36,266 bases of DNA from a bacterium (GCA_028821455.1 JAPPGE010000054.1:1-36266); one strand, 5' to 3'; shown: positions 25,607 to 34,438, numbered from the stretch's first letter. Notes: generated from the sequence alone by a model not told the origin. Numbers and translations: made by a program.

Positions 25607-25622
25607 GTGTCATTGATGACAC
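25607..25622. promoter_or_regulatory. Palindrome GTGTCA-TTGA-TGACAC, candidate operator
   Basis: Perfect six-base arms lie about 140 bases before the epimerase start and 20 bases after the TGCATCAAATC repeat pair. This looks like a dimeric regulator site. The cognate regulator is unknown; the LysR gene at 26641-27579 is one candidate. Confidence 0.35.
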
Positions 25623-25762
25623 GATTTCGAGGAAGCTTTGACAGGCGGAAGCCGATCGTTGGCTCGGTATCGCCTTCATACTCGAAGAGTTGTACGTCAG
25701 GGGTGAAGCAGGAAAGCAACCGTCGAGTCGAGCAAGACTTGAAGAAGAAGGACTACAGTTCA

Positions 25763-26632
25763 ATGAAGTTCGATTCTATCGCGGTGACGGGCGGCAACGG
25801 CGCATTGGGTCGGCAAGTGATGCGAAACTTGTCGAAGTTCGCTCAAGTGACGGCGATCGATATCGTTCCCGGGCCGTGCGACGTCAAGACGAGATACGCA
25901 GATATTCTGTCTCTTGAAAGTGTCAGGGAAGCGCTGGCGGGGCACGACGCGGTCGTTCACCTGGCTGCGTTGCTGCAGCCGAACGACCCTGAGGAAAAGC
26001 TTTTTCAGGTCAACGTCACCGGGACCTGGAACGTGTTTCGCGCCGCCTCTGACCTGGACATCAGAAAGATGATTCTGCTGTCCAGTGAGTGCGGATCGGG
26101 GATCATCAATATCAGCCGCATGCCGCTCGCCAAACCCGACTACCTGCCCATCGACGAGGCTCACCCCTTGCGTCCCAGGGACACCTATGGTGTCAGCAAG
26201 CAGATCTGCGAGAGCATCGGGCAGAGTTTTGCCCGCCAGGGTGCCATGCACGTCATCGCACTTCGACCGACCCTCATTCTCATGCCCGGCTGGGACTCCT
26301 ATGTCAGGGAGATCCGTGAGAAGGACGACGAGGGTCTATGGTCCTACGTGGTCGACACCGACGTGGTTGACGCCATTCGCTTGGCCCTCGAGTTGGACGG
26401 GGACGGGTTCGATGCCTTCTACCTTAGCGCTCGCAACACGTTTGCGCCCGAAGAAACCCTGGTCTTCATGGAAAGGAAGTTCGCCACGTCATTCGAGGTC
26501 CGCTTTCCGGAACTCTACAGGGAAGATCCCCATGCGGCCATCTGGGATCTATCCCACTCGCAACAGGTCTTGGGTTTCGATCCAAAAGGTGACTGGCGCG
26601 ACTTTCTGGGCCGAAGGAGTGCGAGAGGCTAA
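25763..26632 (+). CDS. NAD-dependent epimerase/dehydratase (extended SDR)
   Basis: This 289-residue cytoplasmic enzyme has the Rossmann motif TGGNGALG near residue 8, DAVVHLAALLQP (residues about 67-78), the catalytic serine region ILLSSECGS and the YGVSK motif (YxxxK). The ALRPT segment follows, as in extended short-chain dehydrogenases that act on sugars or sugar nucleotides. ATG 25763 was chosen because it starts the Rossmann fold; the frame is open to 25484 but that part is not protein-like. It ends eight bases from the convergent LysR gene. The substrate is unknown. Confidence 0.88.
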   Translation: MKFDSIAVTGGNGALGRQVMRNLSKFAQVTAIDIVPGPCDVKTRYADILSLESVREALAGHDAVVHLAALLQPNDPEEKLFQVNVTGTWNVFRAASDLDIRKMILLSSECGSGIINISRMPLAKPDYLPIDEAHPLRPRDTYGVSKQICESIGQSFARQGAMHVIALRPTLILMPGWDSYVREIREKDDEGLWSYVVDTDVVDAIRLALELDGDGFDAFYLSARNTFAPEETLVFMERKFATSFEVRFPELYREDPHAAIWDLSHSQQVLGFDPKGDWRDFLGRRSARG

Positions 26633-26640
26633 AGCGTCGT

Positions 26641-27579
26641 CTAGACGCCAACCCCTGCATCTTCTGCTTCAAATGGTTCCGTCAGCAGGTCGAGGAAGCG
26701 GCGCACGGCAAAGTACCTGGGGTTCCGGGGATGAGTGACGACAAAGATGTCGTCTTGTGTTTCCGGCGAAGGGGGCATCAGCGTACACAGCTGTCCTCGT
26801 TCAAATTCGGGCTCGAGAAACTCTCGCGGCAGAAGTGCGATGCCGAGACCAGCCAGGACCATGCGCTTGACTTCGTTCATGTCGGTTGGCTGACCTGCAA
26901 CGCTTTTGCCCCAACCATGGCGAGCCCGATAGCGTTGGACCGGAAGAGCCTCGTTGTCGTTGGGCAGGACGAAGTACTCATCGGCAACTTGAGCGGGATC
27001 ATCGAAGGTGCGGCCAAAGAGTCTGTGGTCCTTACTGCACAGAAGGACATGCTGCTCCCGGTACAGCCATGTGTAGTCCAGGCTTTCTTGTGGCAACATC
27101 TTCGGCGTGACGCCGACTTCCGCTTCGTTCTTGAGGAGCATTTCCTCAATCTGCGGGCACGATGCCACGCTGATGAGAAGTTCGCTACGGCGATACAGAT
27201 GGTTGAACCTGGCGATGGCCGCGTCGAACTGGCGTGACACGAGGTTGCTGACCATAACGACACGAATCTCGATTGCCAGCTCATTGACAATATCATCGAA
27301 CTTGGCCGGCAGAAGTGCCAACTCGCCCTCAATGCGGCCGCAGGCATCCCAGAGAATTCTGCCTTGATCGGTCAGTTCGAAGCCACCTGGACCGCGACGG
27401 CAGAGGACGACGCCCAGGTGATCCTCCAGGCGCTTGAGGGCGCTGCTGACGGCTGGCTGCTTTCGCGCGATGGCATTGGCGGCGCGGCTGATACCGCCAT
27501 AGCGCACGATCTCTGAGAAGACCTTGAGGAGGTTCCAGTCCAGGTTCTGTAGGAGCCTTGCAGACTTCTGCTCAGTCAT
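26641..27579 (-). CDS. LysR-family transcriptional regulator
   Basis: This 312-residue regulator has the N-terminal helix-turn-helix (residues 14-70: LDWNLLKVFSEIVRYGGISR, AANAIARKQPAVSSALKRLE) and a C-terminal periplasmic-binding-like effector domain ending near residue 300. ATG 27579 starts the usual LysR N-terminus; the frame is open to 27687. It diverges from the SDR and binding-protein genes across 27580-27892, so it probably controls them and itself. The effector is unknown. Confidence 0.92.
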   Translation of the reverse strand: MTEQKSARLLQNLDWNLLKVFSEIVRYGGISRAANAIARKQPAVSSALKRLEDHLGVVLCRRGPGGFELTDQGRILWDACGRIEGELALLPAKFDDIVNELAIEIRVVMVSNLVSRQFDAAIARFNHLYRRSELLISVASCPQIEEMLLKNEAEVGVTPKMLPQESLDYTWLYREQHVLLCSKDHRLFGRTFDDPAQVADEYFVLPNDNEALPVQRYRARHGWGKSVAGQPTDMNEVKRMVLAGLGIALLPREFLEPEFERGQLCTLMPPSPETQDDIFVVTHPRNPRYFAVRRFLDLLTEPFEAEDAGVGV

Positions 27580-27892
27580 GTGCGGTGTATGTCCGCTCGC
27601 GGACGCCTTATCCGGCCACGATATCAGGAAATCCCCTGGTGTGAATAGATTGGAGCCTTCTCCTGCGCCTGGAGACTGCATCATCATGCCTCGCTTTCAT
27701 CGATATCCTCGTTGGTGTGGAACCAGGCGCGATCAACTCGACAAGTGCGACGGGCTGTAGGAGAGCGAATGTTCGACGCCGGGCAATTGTCCAAATTCGC
27801 CAACACTTCTATGGTTGAGCGGTGCTTGGAATGCTCGTGCTTCGAGGTGGTCTCGTTCAGGCGAGGTTCGCGTTGGTCGATGGGAGTGTACG
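27580..27892. other. Divergent regulatory region, 313 bases
   Basis: This lies between the LysR and SDR starts. It contains the palindrome at 27591-27604 and a GGGAG ribosome-binding site before 27893. No small gene is supported: the open frames on both strands lack ribosome-binding sites and protein-like sequence. Confidence 0.5.
27591..27604. promoter_or_regulatory. Palindrome GTCCGC-TC-GCGGAC upstream of the LysR gene
   Basis: Perfect six-base arms with a two-base centre start 12 bases before the LysR ATG. It may be an autoregulatory site or a leader hairpin that limits translation. With only two bases between the arms it cannot fold as a tight hairpin without opening the centre, so protein binding is the better guess. 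Confidence 0.35.
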
Positions 27893-28672
27893 ATGGCCGG
27901 GACCTTTGATTTCTCTGGCAAGGAGGTTCTCGTGACAGGTGCGAGCAGCGGCATTGGTCTTGCCGTTGCGCGTGGCTTCGCAGCCGCCGGCGCGAACCTG
28001 GCAATCCTGGCCGATCGGCCGGAGATCTACGACGCCGGGAAGTTCCTGAGTGCAGAGACCGGCAGAGAGGTGACGGTTCTGTGCTGCGACATTACAGATC
28101 GTGAGATGGTGTCGCGCGCACTTTCGCCCCTCACTCGCATCGATGTCTTGATCAACAATGCAGGTCTTGAACTGATAACGCCGATCGATGATCGGGGTAC
28201 GCAAATCGAAGAGACCTTTCGGCGCATCATCGACATCAATGTCATGGGAACCTACTACGTGACGCGCGACGCATTGAAGGTGATGCCGGCGGGTTCGAGC
28301 ATGGTATTCACCGCATCGATCTGGGCAAAGACGGCCGTCGCCGGTTTCAGTGCCTATTGTGCGTCCAAACACGCCAATCTTGGTTTCATGCGATCTCTGG
28401 CGCAGGAGCTGGGGCCACGAGGAATCAACGTCAACGCGGTATGTCCGGGCTTCATCAGAACCGATGCATCGATGCGTTCGGTGACGGCAGAGGCAGTCCG
28501 AAGCGGCCGATCGGAGCAGGACGTCACGGACGAATTGCTCGCGAATCAGGCCATGCCAGGGCTGCTGGAACCGGACGATGTCGTGAACACTTATCTCTTT
28601 CTGGCGTCCGAACATGCCAAGGATATCTTCGGTCAGTCACTGCATGTCGACCGTGGTGACGTCATGGATTAG
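27893..28672 (+). CDS. Short-chain dehydrogenase/reductase (classical SDR)
   Basis: This 259-residue NAD(P)-dependent oxidoreductase has TGASSGIG (residues 15-22), NNAG, the catalytic serine in FTASIW, and YCASK (YxxxK). The C-terminal segment NAVCPGFIRTDAS follows, as expected. Length is standard. ATG 27893 has GGGAG seven bases upstream; the frame is open to 27815, but the extra part is not protein-like. It leads the divergent unit with the downstream PotD-like binding protein (266 bases between), so it may oxidise the imported compound or a product. Confidence 0.92.
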   Translation: MAGTFDFSGKEVLVTGASSGIGLAVARGFAAAGANLAILADRPEIYDAGKFLSAETGREVTVLCCDITDREMVSRALSPLTRIDVLINNAGLELITPIDDRGTQIEETFRRIIDINVMGTYYVTRDALKVMPAGSSMVFTASIWAKTAVAGFSAYCASKHANLGFMRSLAQELGPRGINVNAVCPGFIRTDASMRSVTAEAVRSGRSEQDVTDELLANQAMPGLLEPDDVVNTYLFLASEHAKDIFGQSLHVDRGDVMD

Positions 28673-28938
28673 CGTCGGAACCCAACTTGGTGCAGAGTGG
28701 CGCTTGCCTTCGAAGCATCGATCCGTTCAATCCTCTACATCGATTGTTTCCAAGTTTTCTTCAAATGCGGTCACCGGAATAATTACCTGATGATGCGTCG
28801 GAAGACCAAGCGTCCGTAAACTCGGCAGACATCACGCTTCGCCCGATCGGGTCGAAGTGTGTCGAGGCTTCATCTCCTTGAATGCTGCCGGGAAACCCGG
28901 GCCCGTCGCCCGACCACGAAGCGCAAGGGGAGGAGCAC

Positions 28939-30123
28939 GTGAACAAACGATTGATCGATAGGCTCATGCGGACCGGCGTTCTCACAACGCACCCAAGTGG
29001 CTTGGTCCGCATGCGCGGTGTGTCGGGCATGTCGCGGCGCACGTTTGGCAAGGGCGTGATTGCCTCATCGGCGGTGCTGGCCTCCGGTGCCGTGAATCCT
29101 GCTTTTGCAGATGCGGAGGTCAACTTCCTTGGCTGGCAAGGATATGAGGAAGGTCTGACCCATGGCGGCGTCGCCGAGGATCTGGGAATCAGCGTGAACG
29201 CCACGTACATGAACGACAACAACCAGATTATCGCAACTGCGACGGGCGGTGGCATGGGCAATATGGGAATTGCCACGCCGGATCACGGCTATACGCCTGT
29301 CATGGCCGAAATCGGGATCCTTGAGGAACTCGATGTCGAGCGGCTTCCCAACTTTCCCGACCTGTTCGACACCTTCAAGACGATGCAGGGGCCCAACGTC
29401 GATGGCGTGCAATATGGTTTGCCCTACACTTGGGGTTCGATTCCCCTGATGTACAACCCAAAGCACGTTACCGAGAAGCCCACCTCCTGGCTCGATATCC
29501 TCAAGCCCGAGTACAAAGGCAAGGTCGCCCTGGTCAACGATGTGATCAGCGTGATGATCCCGTTTACCATGACCGCGGCGAGCACGCATACGCCGACGCG
29601 TATCACCCAGGATCAACTCGACGCGGCCATCGACTTGATCATCAAGATCAAGACCGAGCACGCGCGAACGATCGCATCAGGTTATGGCGAACTCGCCGAT
29701 CTTTTCGCGAGCGAAGAGATCATCATGGCGCAGGCATGGGAACCGGTTGCTGCCTGGGCTGGCGACAAGGGAGTCGAGCTTGCCTGGACGGTGCCGCAGG
29801 AAGGCACGTGGACCCTGGTTGACTGTCTGGCGATGATACGCAACGCGCCGGATCAGGATGCGATCTACGAACTGCTGAACAACGGCCTTTCTGGCCCTGC
29901 GCAGGCCCATGTCGCCAACGTGAACGCGACTGGTGCCACGGTCATGGCGGCGGTGCCACTGCTCAACGAGCGTGCTCGGTCAATGTATCCCTATGACAAC
30001 ATTGCCGGGTTCCTCGAGGGTACCGGTGGCGGCCCGTTCCCGCTCTGGCCGCTTGACGAAGACGGGGACCTCGTTACGTTCGACGATGTTCTCAATGCCT
30101 GGGAACGTTTCCTGAAGGCATGA
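28939..30123 (+). CDS. PotD-like ABC substrate-binding protein, Tat-exported
   Basis: This 394-residue periplasmic binding protein starts at GTG 28939, with AGGAG just upstream. About 30 residues precede a twin-arginine motif SRRTFGKGV and a hydrophobic stretch ending near AFADAEV, so it is exported folded. The body matches spermidine/putrescine-type binding proteins: VNFLGWQGYE, GYTPVMAEIG, VQYGLPYTWGSIPLMYNPKH, SWLDILKPEYKGKVAL and WEPVAAWAGDKG. ATG 29029 would start directly at the Tat motif. It is the best partner for the binding-protein-less Pot-type transporter at 21809-24503. Confidence 0.9.
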   Translation: MNKRLIDRLMRTGVLTTHPSGLVRMRGVSGMSRRTFGKGVIASSAVLASGAVNPAFADAEVNFLGWQGYEEGLTHGGVAEDLGISVNATYMNDNNQIIATATGGGMGNMGIATPDHGYTPVMAEIGILEELDVERLPNFPDLFDTFKTMQGPNVDGVQYGLPYTWGSIPLMYNPKHVTEKPTSWLDILKPEYKGKVALVNDVISVMIPFTMTAASTHTPTRITQDQLDAAIDLIIKIKTEHARTIASGYGELADLFASEEIIMAQAWEPVAAWAGDKGVELAWTVPQEGTWTLVDCLAMIRNAPDQDAIYELLNNGLSGPAQAHVANVNATGATVMAAVPLLNERARSMYPYDNIAGFLEGTGGGPFPLWPLDEDGDLVTFDDVLNAWERFLKA

Positions 30124-30249
30124 TGTCGGCTCCCTGTGGCGGACGGATCTGACGCGCGGCCCTCCAGGGGGCTGTTCTAGACGTCGGATTCGTTCCGTTG
30201 CGGCGATGCGCCATATCTCCCAAAACAGTTGTCACGGGTATTCGGCTTC

Positions 30250-30723
30250 ATGATCGGAACAAAGACAGCAGATGTAGAGGCATTCTGGCAAAGCTGCCGG
30301 AAGCAGCACGGCATCACGACTGATGCATATCACGCCAGTTCGTTTGCTGATCCCGGCTTTGCATCCTACCAGGGCGAACTTATCGATTTGGCGATTGCCG
30401 GGAAAAAGAGGGCGACAGCCCACATGGCACTCGACTTTGAACGGAACAACATCGCGCGACGCGAAATCGGCGACTACTGGGTTGTTGTCACACCCGACAG
30501 CGAGCCCAGGTGTTTGGTGCGGATTACGGCAGTCGCCATCAAACCGTTCAATACCGTCGATGCGGCATTTGCAGCCAGCGAGGGCGAGGGTGACGAGAGT
30601 CTCGAATACTGGAGAAAGGTCCATCGCGAGTACTTTGAGCTCCAGTGCGCACATTGGGGCGTCACGTGGCGCGAGGACGCCTTGACCGTGTGCGAGAGTT
30701 TTGAGCTCATCGAGGTCGCCTAG
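30250..30723 (+). CDS. ASCH-domain protein
   Basis: This 157-residue protein matches the ASCH (activating-signal-cointegrator homology) group: VEAFWQSCRKQHG at the N-terminus, then DLAIAGKKRATAHMALDFE, a DYWVVVTPDSEPRCLVRIT core and the ending GDESLEYWRKVHREYF. ASCH domains are thought to bind RNA or modified bases; some small members are amidohydrolases. ATG 30250 gives the standard start. A TTG seven codons earlier is possible. The frame follows the binding protein by 126 bases on the same strand. No partner explains its role. Confidence 0.82.
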   Translation: MIGTKTADVEAFWQSCRKQHGITTDAYHASSFADPGFASYQGELIDLAIAGKKRATAHMALDFERNNIARREIGDYWVVVTPDSEPRCLVRITAVAIKPFNTVDAAFAASEGEGDESLEYWRKVHREYFELQCAHWGVTWREDALTVCESFELIEVA

Positions 30724-31384
30724 ACGTCGGCATCCTGCATCGTTAGTCCGAAGTTCCCCCTGATTTCCAACTGACATTCGAGACAAACGGTTGATTTGGC
30801 GCAGTGTTTTTGTGTTTATGGGCTGTGGAATGTAGCCATGTAATAGTGGATACAGGTGTGTCGTTAGCAAGTAGAACTGTCCGGTTTTCGTAGCACATCA
30901 ATTGGCCGCTTCGGTTGAGGTTGTTGGCCCTGTGGGGAAGTGGTCAGGCGCGGAGCGGCTGTCCACTTGTCCACAGGGCGCCGGCCGGTCGCGTCGAAGC
31001 GGGTCACGCGGCCTTCCGGGTGCCGAGCCCTTCTAGGTCACCACGCGGCCCACGCCGCTTCAGACAAAGGTGTTCGAACTCCTGGGCGTGAAGCCGTAGC
31101 GTACCCAGTACCGCGCCACTGAAATCTGTCGAATGTCATTCATATCAAACAGTTGCGATTGATCGGCTCTGGAACTTCGGGTTAGTGGATTGACGGTAGC
31201 GTTGTAGGGTTCCGGAAGTCTGGCCTGCGTTCGTCTGGTGCCCGACGAGCGATGGCGTCGGCCCGCACCTGCCTGGCGCCGCCGACGGGGAGTGTTTAAG
31301 GGACCACGTCGAGTGTCAGAGGCCGAAGGCCAAAACAGGGGTCTCGACTGGGAGGTTCGTGTTCTGATTGTCTTGTGACGCGGG
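30724..31384. other. Gene-free stretch, 661 bases
   Basis: This lies between the convergent ASCH and M24-fold genes. The first 180 bases are AT-richer than the surroundings. An imperfect inverted repeat lies at 30927-30979. The sequence around 30880-30900 (ACTGTCCGGTTTTCG) recalls IS3-type terminal sequences but is too short to claim. No gene with ribosome-binding site or protein-like composition was found, and there is no tRNA fold. Confidence 0.5.
30927..30979. repeat. Imperfect inverted repeat with TTGTCCACA
   Basis: GCCCTGTGGGGAAGTGG (30927-30943) and CCACTTGTCCACAGGGC (30963-30979) match in 15 of 17 positions across a 19-base loop. The right arm contains TTGTCCACA, one base from the DnaA box TTATCCACA. 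It could be a bidirectional transcription stop between the convergent genes. Confidence 0.45.
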
Positions 31385-32620
31385 TCAACCCTCGCAGACG
31401 AGGATGTCGAAGGGAATGCGTCCGCCAAGGTTGCGTGCGCCGTCGGCCTCGATGACGTAGGTGTCGATCAGCCCGGTGTCCCAGAGAGTCTCGAAGTTGC
31501 CGACGAATCCTTCCTCCCAGACCACATCGTCGGGTGGGTCCTCGTCGTAGGAGAAGTTGAATTCATCGACCCAGTCGGGGGCGAACGCGATCCCCAGCTC
31601 GTAGCCGATACACCAGCCGGGGCTGCCCTCCAGGCCGCACTCGGCGTAGTAGCGCCGCAGCTCGGCGTTGACCTCCCGCACCGGGCGGCCCGCACGGGCC
31701 TCGTTGGCGAAGACGTCCCATGACCCTGCCGAGCGGTGGTAGCGGTCGCGCACCGATTGCGGTGGCTCGCCCGTCCAGAACCCCCTCAGGATGTTGCCGT
31801 GGTAGCGGAACCAGACGCCCGAACAGTCGATCTTCAGGTGCTCGCCGGCCTTCACGACCCGCCGTCGCGGCAGCTGGTGCCCGCCGATCGTGTTGCCCGA
31901 CTGGATCATGAGCGGAATGGCCGAGACCTCCCCGCCGGCCGCGTACATGGCGTGGGCCATCTCGGCCTGTACGTCGAGCTCGGTGACGCCGGGCCGGATG
32001 GTGCGCCAGGCCGCCTGATGGCCCAGCGCGCAGATCTCCATGGCCCTCGAGATGTGCGCCAGTTCGGCCGGCGATTTCAGGCGGCGCGCCCGGCGCAGGA
32101 TCATGCTGGCGTCGACGACCTCGCAGCCGGCGTCGCGGAAGGCCGATTCAATCGTTTCCTGCACCCACCGGCAGGGCTGGAAGCTGCGATGCTCCAGTCC
32201 CACGACCGTTCCCGGCTTCAGCAATCCGGACGCACGGAGCTCCTCGACAATGAAGAGCGGCTGGCCTTCGGGCGAGCGATCGTCGAAGAAGCGCATGTCG
32301 TCGGCGACGGATGTCTTGAAGAGAAGCGCGTCCTCGCCAAGCGCGTCGAAGTGGATCGGCTCGTCCCACTCCAGCGCCAGGGCCGTGCCCAGGCATGCCC
32401 CCCAGTTCGACGGTGCGTGGGTGCGGTACCAGGCCGCCGCGTAGCCGTGCAGCCAGCACATGTGGGCCGGTGAGGTGGCGTACAGGAGGTCGATGCCGGC
32501 CTCCGCCATGAGGGACTTGGCCCTGACCCAGCGCGCCTCGTATTCGCTCCGCGCGAAAGCAAGTTCGCCGGGTTCGGCCGTTGCCCGATCGAACGAGCCC
32601 GACACGCGTGGCAGGACCAT
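31385..32620 (-). CDS. M24-fold (creatinase/ectoine-hydrolase-like) enzyme
   Basis: This 411-residue protein has the creatinase N-terminal domain (residues about 25-160) and the pita-bread M24 fold (190-405). ATG 32620 has GAGGAGA upstream. The positions of the metal ligands are changed: D265 is kept in KIDCSG, but the second Asp is N276 (YHGNILR) and the usual metal His is Y340 (IGYELGIAFAPDW). This GY-x-xGIAF-PDW form is typical of metal-free creatinase and ectoine hydrolase DoeA. H248 in GGHQLP fits the catalytic histidine. It probably hydrolyses a C-N bond of a small N-compound rather than a peptide. It follows a PotD-like binding protein on the same strand. Confidence 0.82.
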   Translation of the reverse strand: MVLPRVSGSFDRATAEPGELAFARSEYEARWVRAKSLMAEAGIDLLYATSPAHMCWLHGYAAAWYRTHAPSNWGACLGTALALEWDEPIHFDALGEDALLFKTSVADDMRFFDDRSPEGQPLFIVEELRASGLLKPGTVVGLEHRSFQPCRWVQETIESAFRDAGCEVVDASMILRRARRLKSPAELAHISRAMEICALGHQAAWRTIRPGVTELDVQAEMAHAMYAAGGEVSAIPLMIQSGNTIGGHQLPRRRVVKAGEHLKIDCSGVWFRYHGNILRGFWTGEPPQSVRDRYHRSAGSWDVFANEARAGRPVREVNAELRRYYAECGLEGSPGWCIGYELGIAFAPDWVDEFNFSYDEDPPDDVVWEEGFVGNFETLWDTGLIDTYVIEADGARNLGGRIPFDILVCEG

Positions 32621-32892
32621 GGCTCTTTCTCCTCGCCATTCGCATCCAGCATAGGCGCCGGACGCCACCATGTCTGCGCGCCGGCAAGGACGGACCGTTC
32701 CGTGTGTCCGAAGTCGGCCCGGTCACTCGTGGCGGCGCCGTCGGGGACGTGCTGCCGGTCGAGCGTTTCGACCTCGCAAGGACGAAGAACAAGGGAATGC
32801 GCAGCCACACCGTCTGCCAGGGAGAAGCCGGCAGACGGTGCACGTCATGAATCAGGCACCTCCAGTGTCGATTCAATCAGATAGTCTGCGCC

Positions 32893-34038
32893 CTAGAAGC
32901 CCGACTTGACCTCGTCGAACATGGCGACGACCTTGGGCTGACTCTCGACGGAGAACGGAATCAACAGGACACCGGCATCCGTGACGGCATCGGCATTGTC
33001 GAGGCCGAGTTCCCTGATCATCTCCAGGTCGACGAGGTCGTAGGCCTTCCGGTTGGGCGATGCGACTGCCCATTCGCCGAGGAGAAAGGCACCGCTCTCG
33101 GGCGAAATGACGGAATCGATGTAATCGTACATCTTTTCTTCCGAGGCCGTGGCGCCGTTGCAGATCGACAGGAAATCGATCCAGACGATCATGCCCTCCT
33201 TGGGAACCATGAATTCGACCGGAACGCCCTGCGATTTGAGGATCGAGACCGAACTCGTCCAGCCGTACGAGGCGACAACTTCTCCTGTCGCCATGGACTG
33301 CTCCATCGACGTGGCGTCGCTCCAGTAGTAGCGCAACAGCGGTCGTTGCTCGGTCAGGAGCGCCCGGCACTTGGCGATGTCGTCGTCCGTCATGTTGAAC
33401 GGATCGTCGACGCCGGCGACGATGGCGGCCGTGACGACGCTGTCCGTCGAATCGTCGCGCATCGAAAGGCGGCCCTCGTACTTGGGATCCCAGAGGATGT
33501 CCCATGTCGGGTTGTCGGCGTATTCAGGGGCCAGATCCGGGCGATAGACAACGGCCGATCCACCCCACGCAAAGGGAACGGCCCACTGCTGGCCATTCTC
33601 GAACGCGGGCGCTTGCGTCTTGAGTCCGTCGAAGAGATCGGGCCAGTTGCTGAGCTTCGAGGTATCGGTGGGCACGATGATGCCGGCGTCCCTCCACCGC
33701 TCGATCGTCTCGGCCCCAGGCGTGGTGATATCGGGAACGAAGCCTGAAAGATGCTTGGCGAATGCCTCGTCGAGGCCGCCGAACAACGAGAACTCCGGTG
33801 ATCGCCCATACTTGTCGCTGTAGGGCACGTGGAGTTCGGGCACGTTGTACCCGTCCCACGTGAACACCAGCGGATGATGATCGGATGCCTGAGCGCGCAT
33901 GGTAAACGGCACTGACGTCACGAGGATGCCGGCCGATGCCAGGGTGCTCAGCGCTTGACGACGGCTGATACCGTGCGCGAAGGGCGACAAGGAGGCGTCG
34001 ACCGGGAGTGACCTGATTGATCCTGTATTCTTGTTCAT
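32893..34038 (-). CDS. PotD-like ABC substrate-binding protein, Tat-exported
   Basis: This 381-residue periplasmic binding protein has a twin-arginine signal (GISRRQALSTLASAG, then ILVTSVPF) with cleavage near RAQAS. The body LVFTWDGYNVPEL, WPDLFDGL, WAVPFAWGGSAVVYRPD, WDILWDPKYEGRLSM and YGWTSSVSILKSQG is typical of spermidine/putrescine-type binding proteins. ATG 34038 was preferred over 34068 for the GGGGAG nine bases upstream. No permease or ATPase accompanies it in this window. It lies between the gamma-glutamyltransferase and the M24-fold gene, so it probably captures their substrate and must share a membrane part encoded elsewhere. Confidence 0.9.
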   Translation of the reverse strand: MNKNTGSIRSLPVDASLSPFAHGISRRQALSTLASAGILVTSVPFTMRAQASDHHPLVFTWDGYNVPELHVPYSDKYGRSPEFSLFGGLDEAFAKHLSGFVPDITTPGAETIERWRDAGIIVPTDTSKLSNWPDLFDGLKTQAPAFENGQQWAVPFAWGGSAVVYRPDLAPEYADNPTWDILWDPKYEGRLSMRDDSTDSVVTAAIVAGVDDPFNMTDDDIAKCRALLTEQRPLLRYYWSDATSMEQSMATGEVVASYGWTSSVSILKSQGVPVEFMVPKEGMIVWIDFLSICNGATASEEKMYDYIDSVISPESGAFLLGEWAVASPNRKAYDLVDLEMIRELGLDNADAVTDAGVLLIPFSVESQPKVVAMFDEVKSGF

Positions 34039-34438
34039 GGTGAGTGGCTCCCCTCCTGACCAGTTCATGTGTTGCAGTACGATACGATGAGCATGTTACT
34101 GGATTCTCTGGAATGTGGCCAGTTTCCACCGTCAGGCAGGGAGAGTCCTCAGGTTGCCGCGCAACCATCCAGGCGTATGCCGCGGAACCGATGCCGGCAT
34201 CGCTCAGGACCTTGAACCTTGCCCATGCGGCGCCTTCAAGGGAGGCGCCGCATGGGCATCCAGGGCGGCTCTCGACAACATCTGCGTTGCGGCAAGGGAC
34301 CGCCTGGTTGGTTCCTCCTTGCGCCCCAGGGTCATGTTCGAATCGTTGAAGGCACCGTTGCTCAATGGAGCGCTGATGAACTGGCGGGCCAGGCAAGCGA
34401 CGCGCATTCTCCTGTTCTTGACGAGAGTGCCGGATCGC
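34039..34438. other. Gene-free stretch, 400 bases
   Basis: It lies between the gamma-glutamyltransferase stop and the binding-protein start on the minus strand. It holds a strong hairpin (34220-34258) and the ribosome-binding site of the binding-protein gene. The open frames on both strands are not protein-like. Confidence 0.5.
34220..34258. terminator. 15-bp perfect hairpin, possible terminator
   Basis: TGCCCATGCGGCGCC (34220-34234) pairs perfectly with GGCGCCGCATGGGCA (34244-34258) around a nine-base loop, about 180 bases after the gamma-glutamyltransferase stop. There is no T-run on either strand, so it may be a factor-independent stop of unusual form, an mRNA stabiliser or a repeat-family member. 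Confidence 0.5.

Noticed and set aside
30232..30870. Minus-strand open frame of 212 codons
   Set aside because: It is antisense to the ASCH-domain gene, whose plus-strand protein matches the family over its length.
31060..31100. TTCGAACTCC resembling a tRNA T-loop
   Set aside because: No acceptor, D or anticodon arms can be formed around it.
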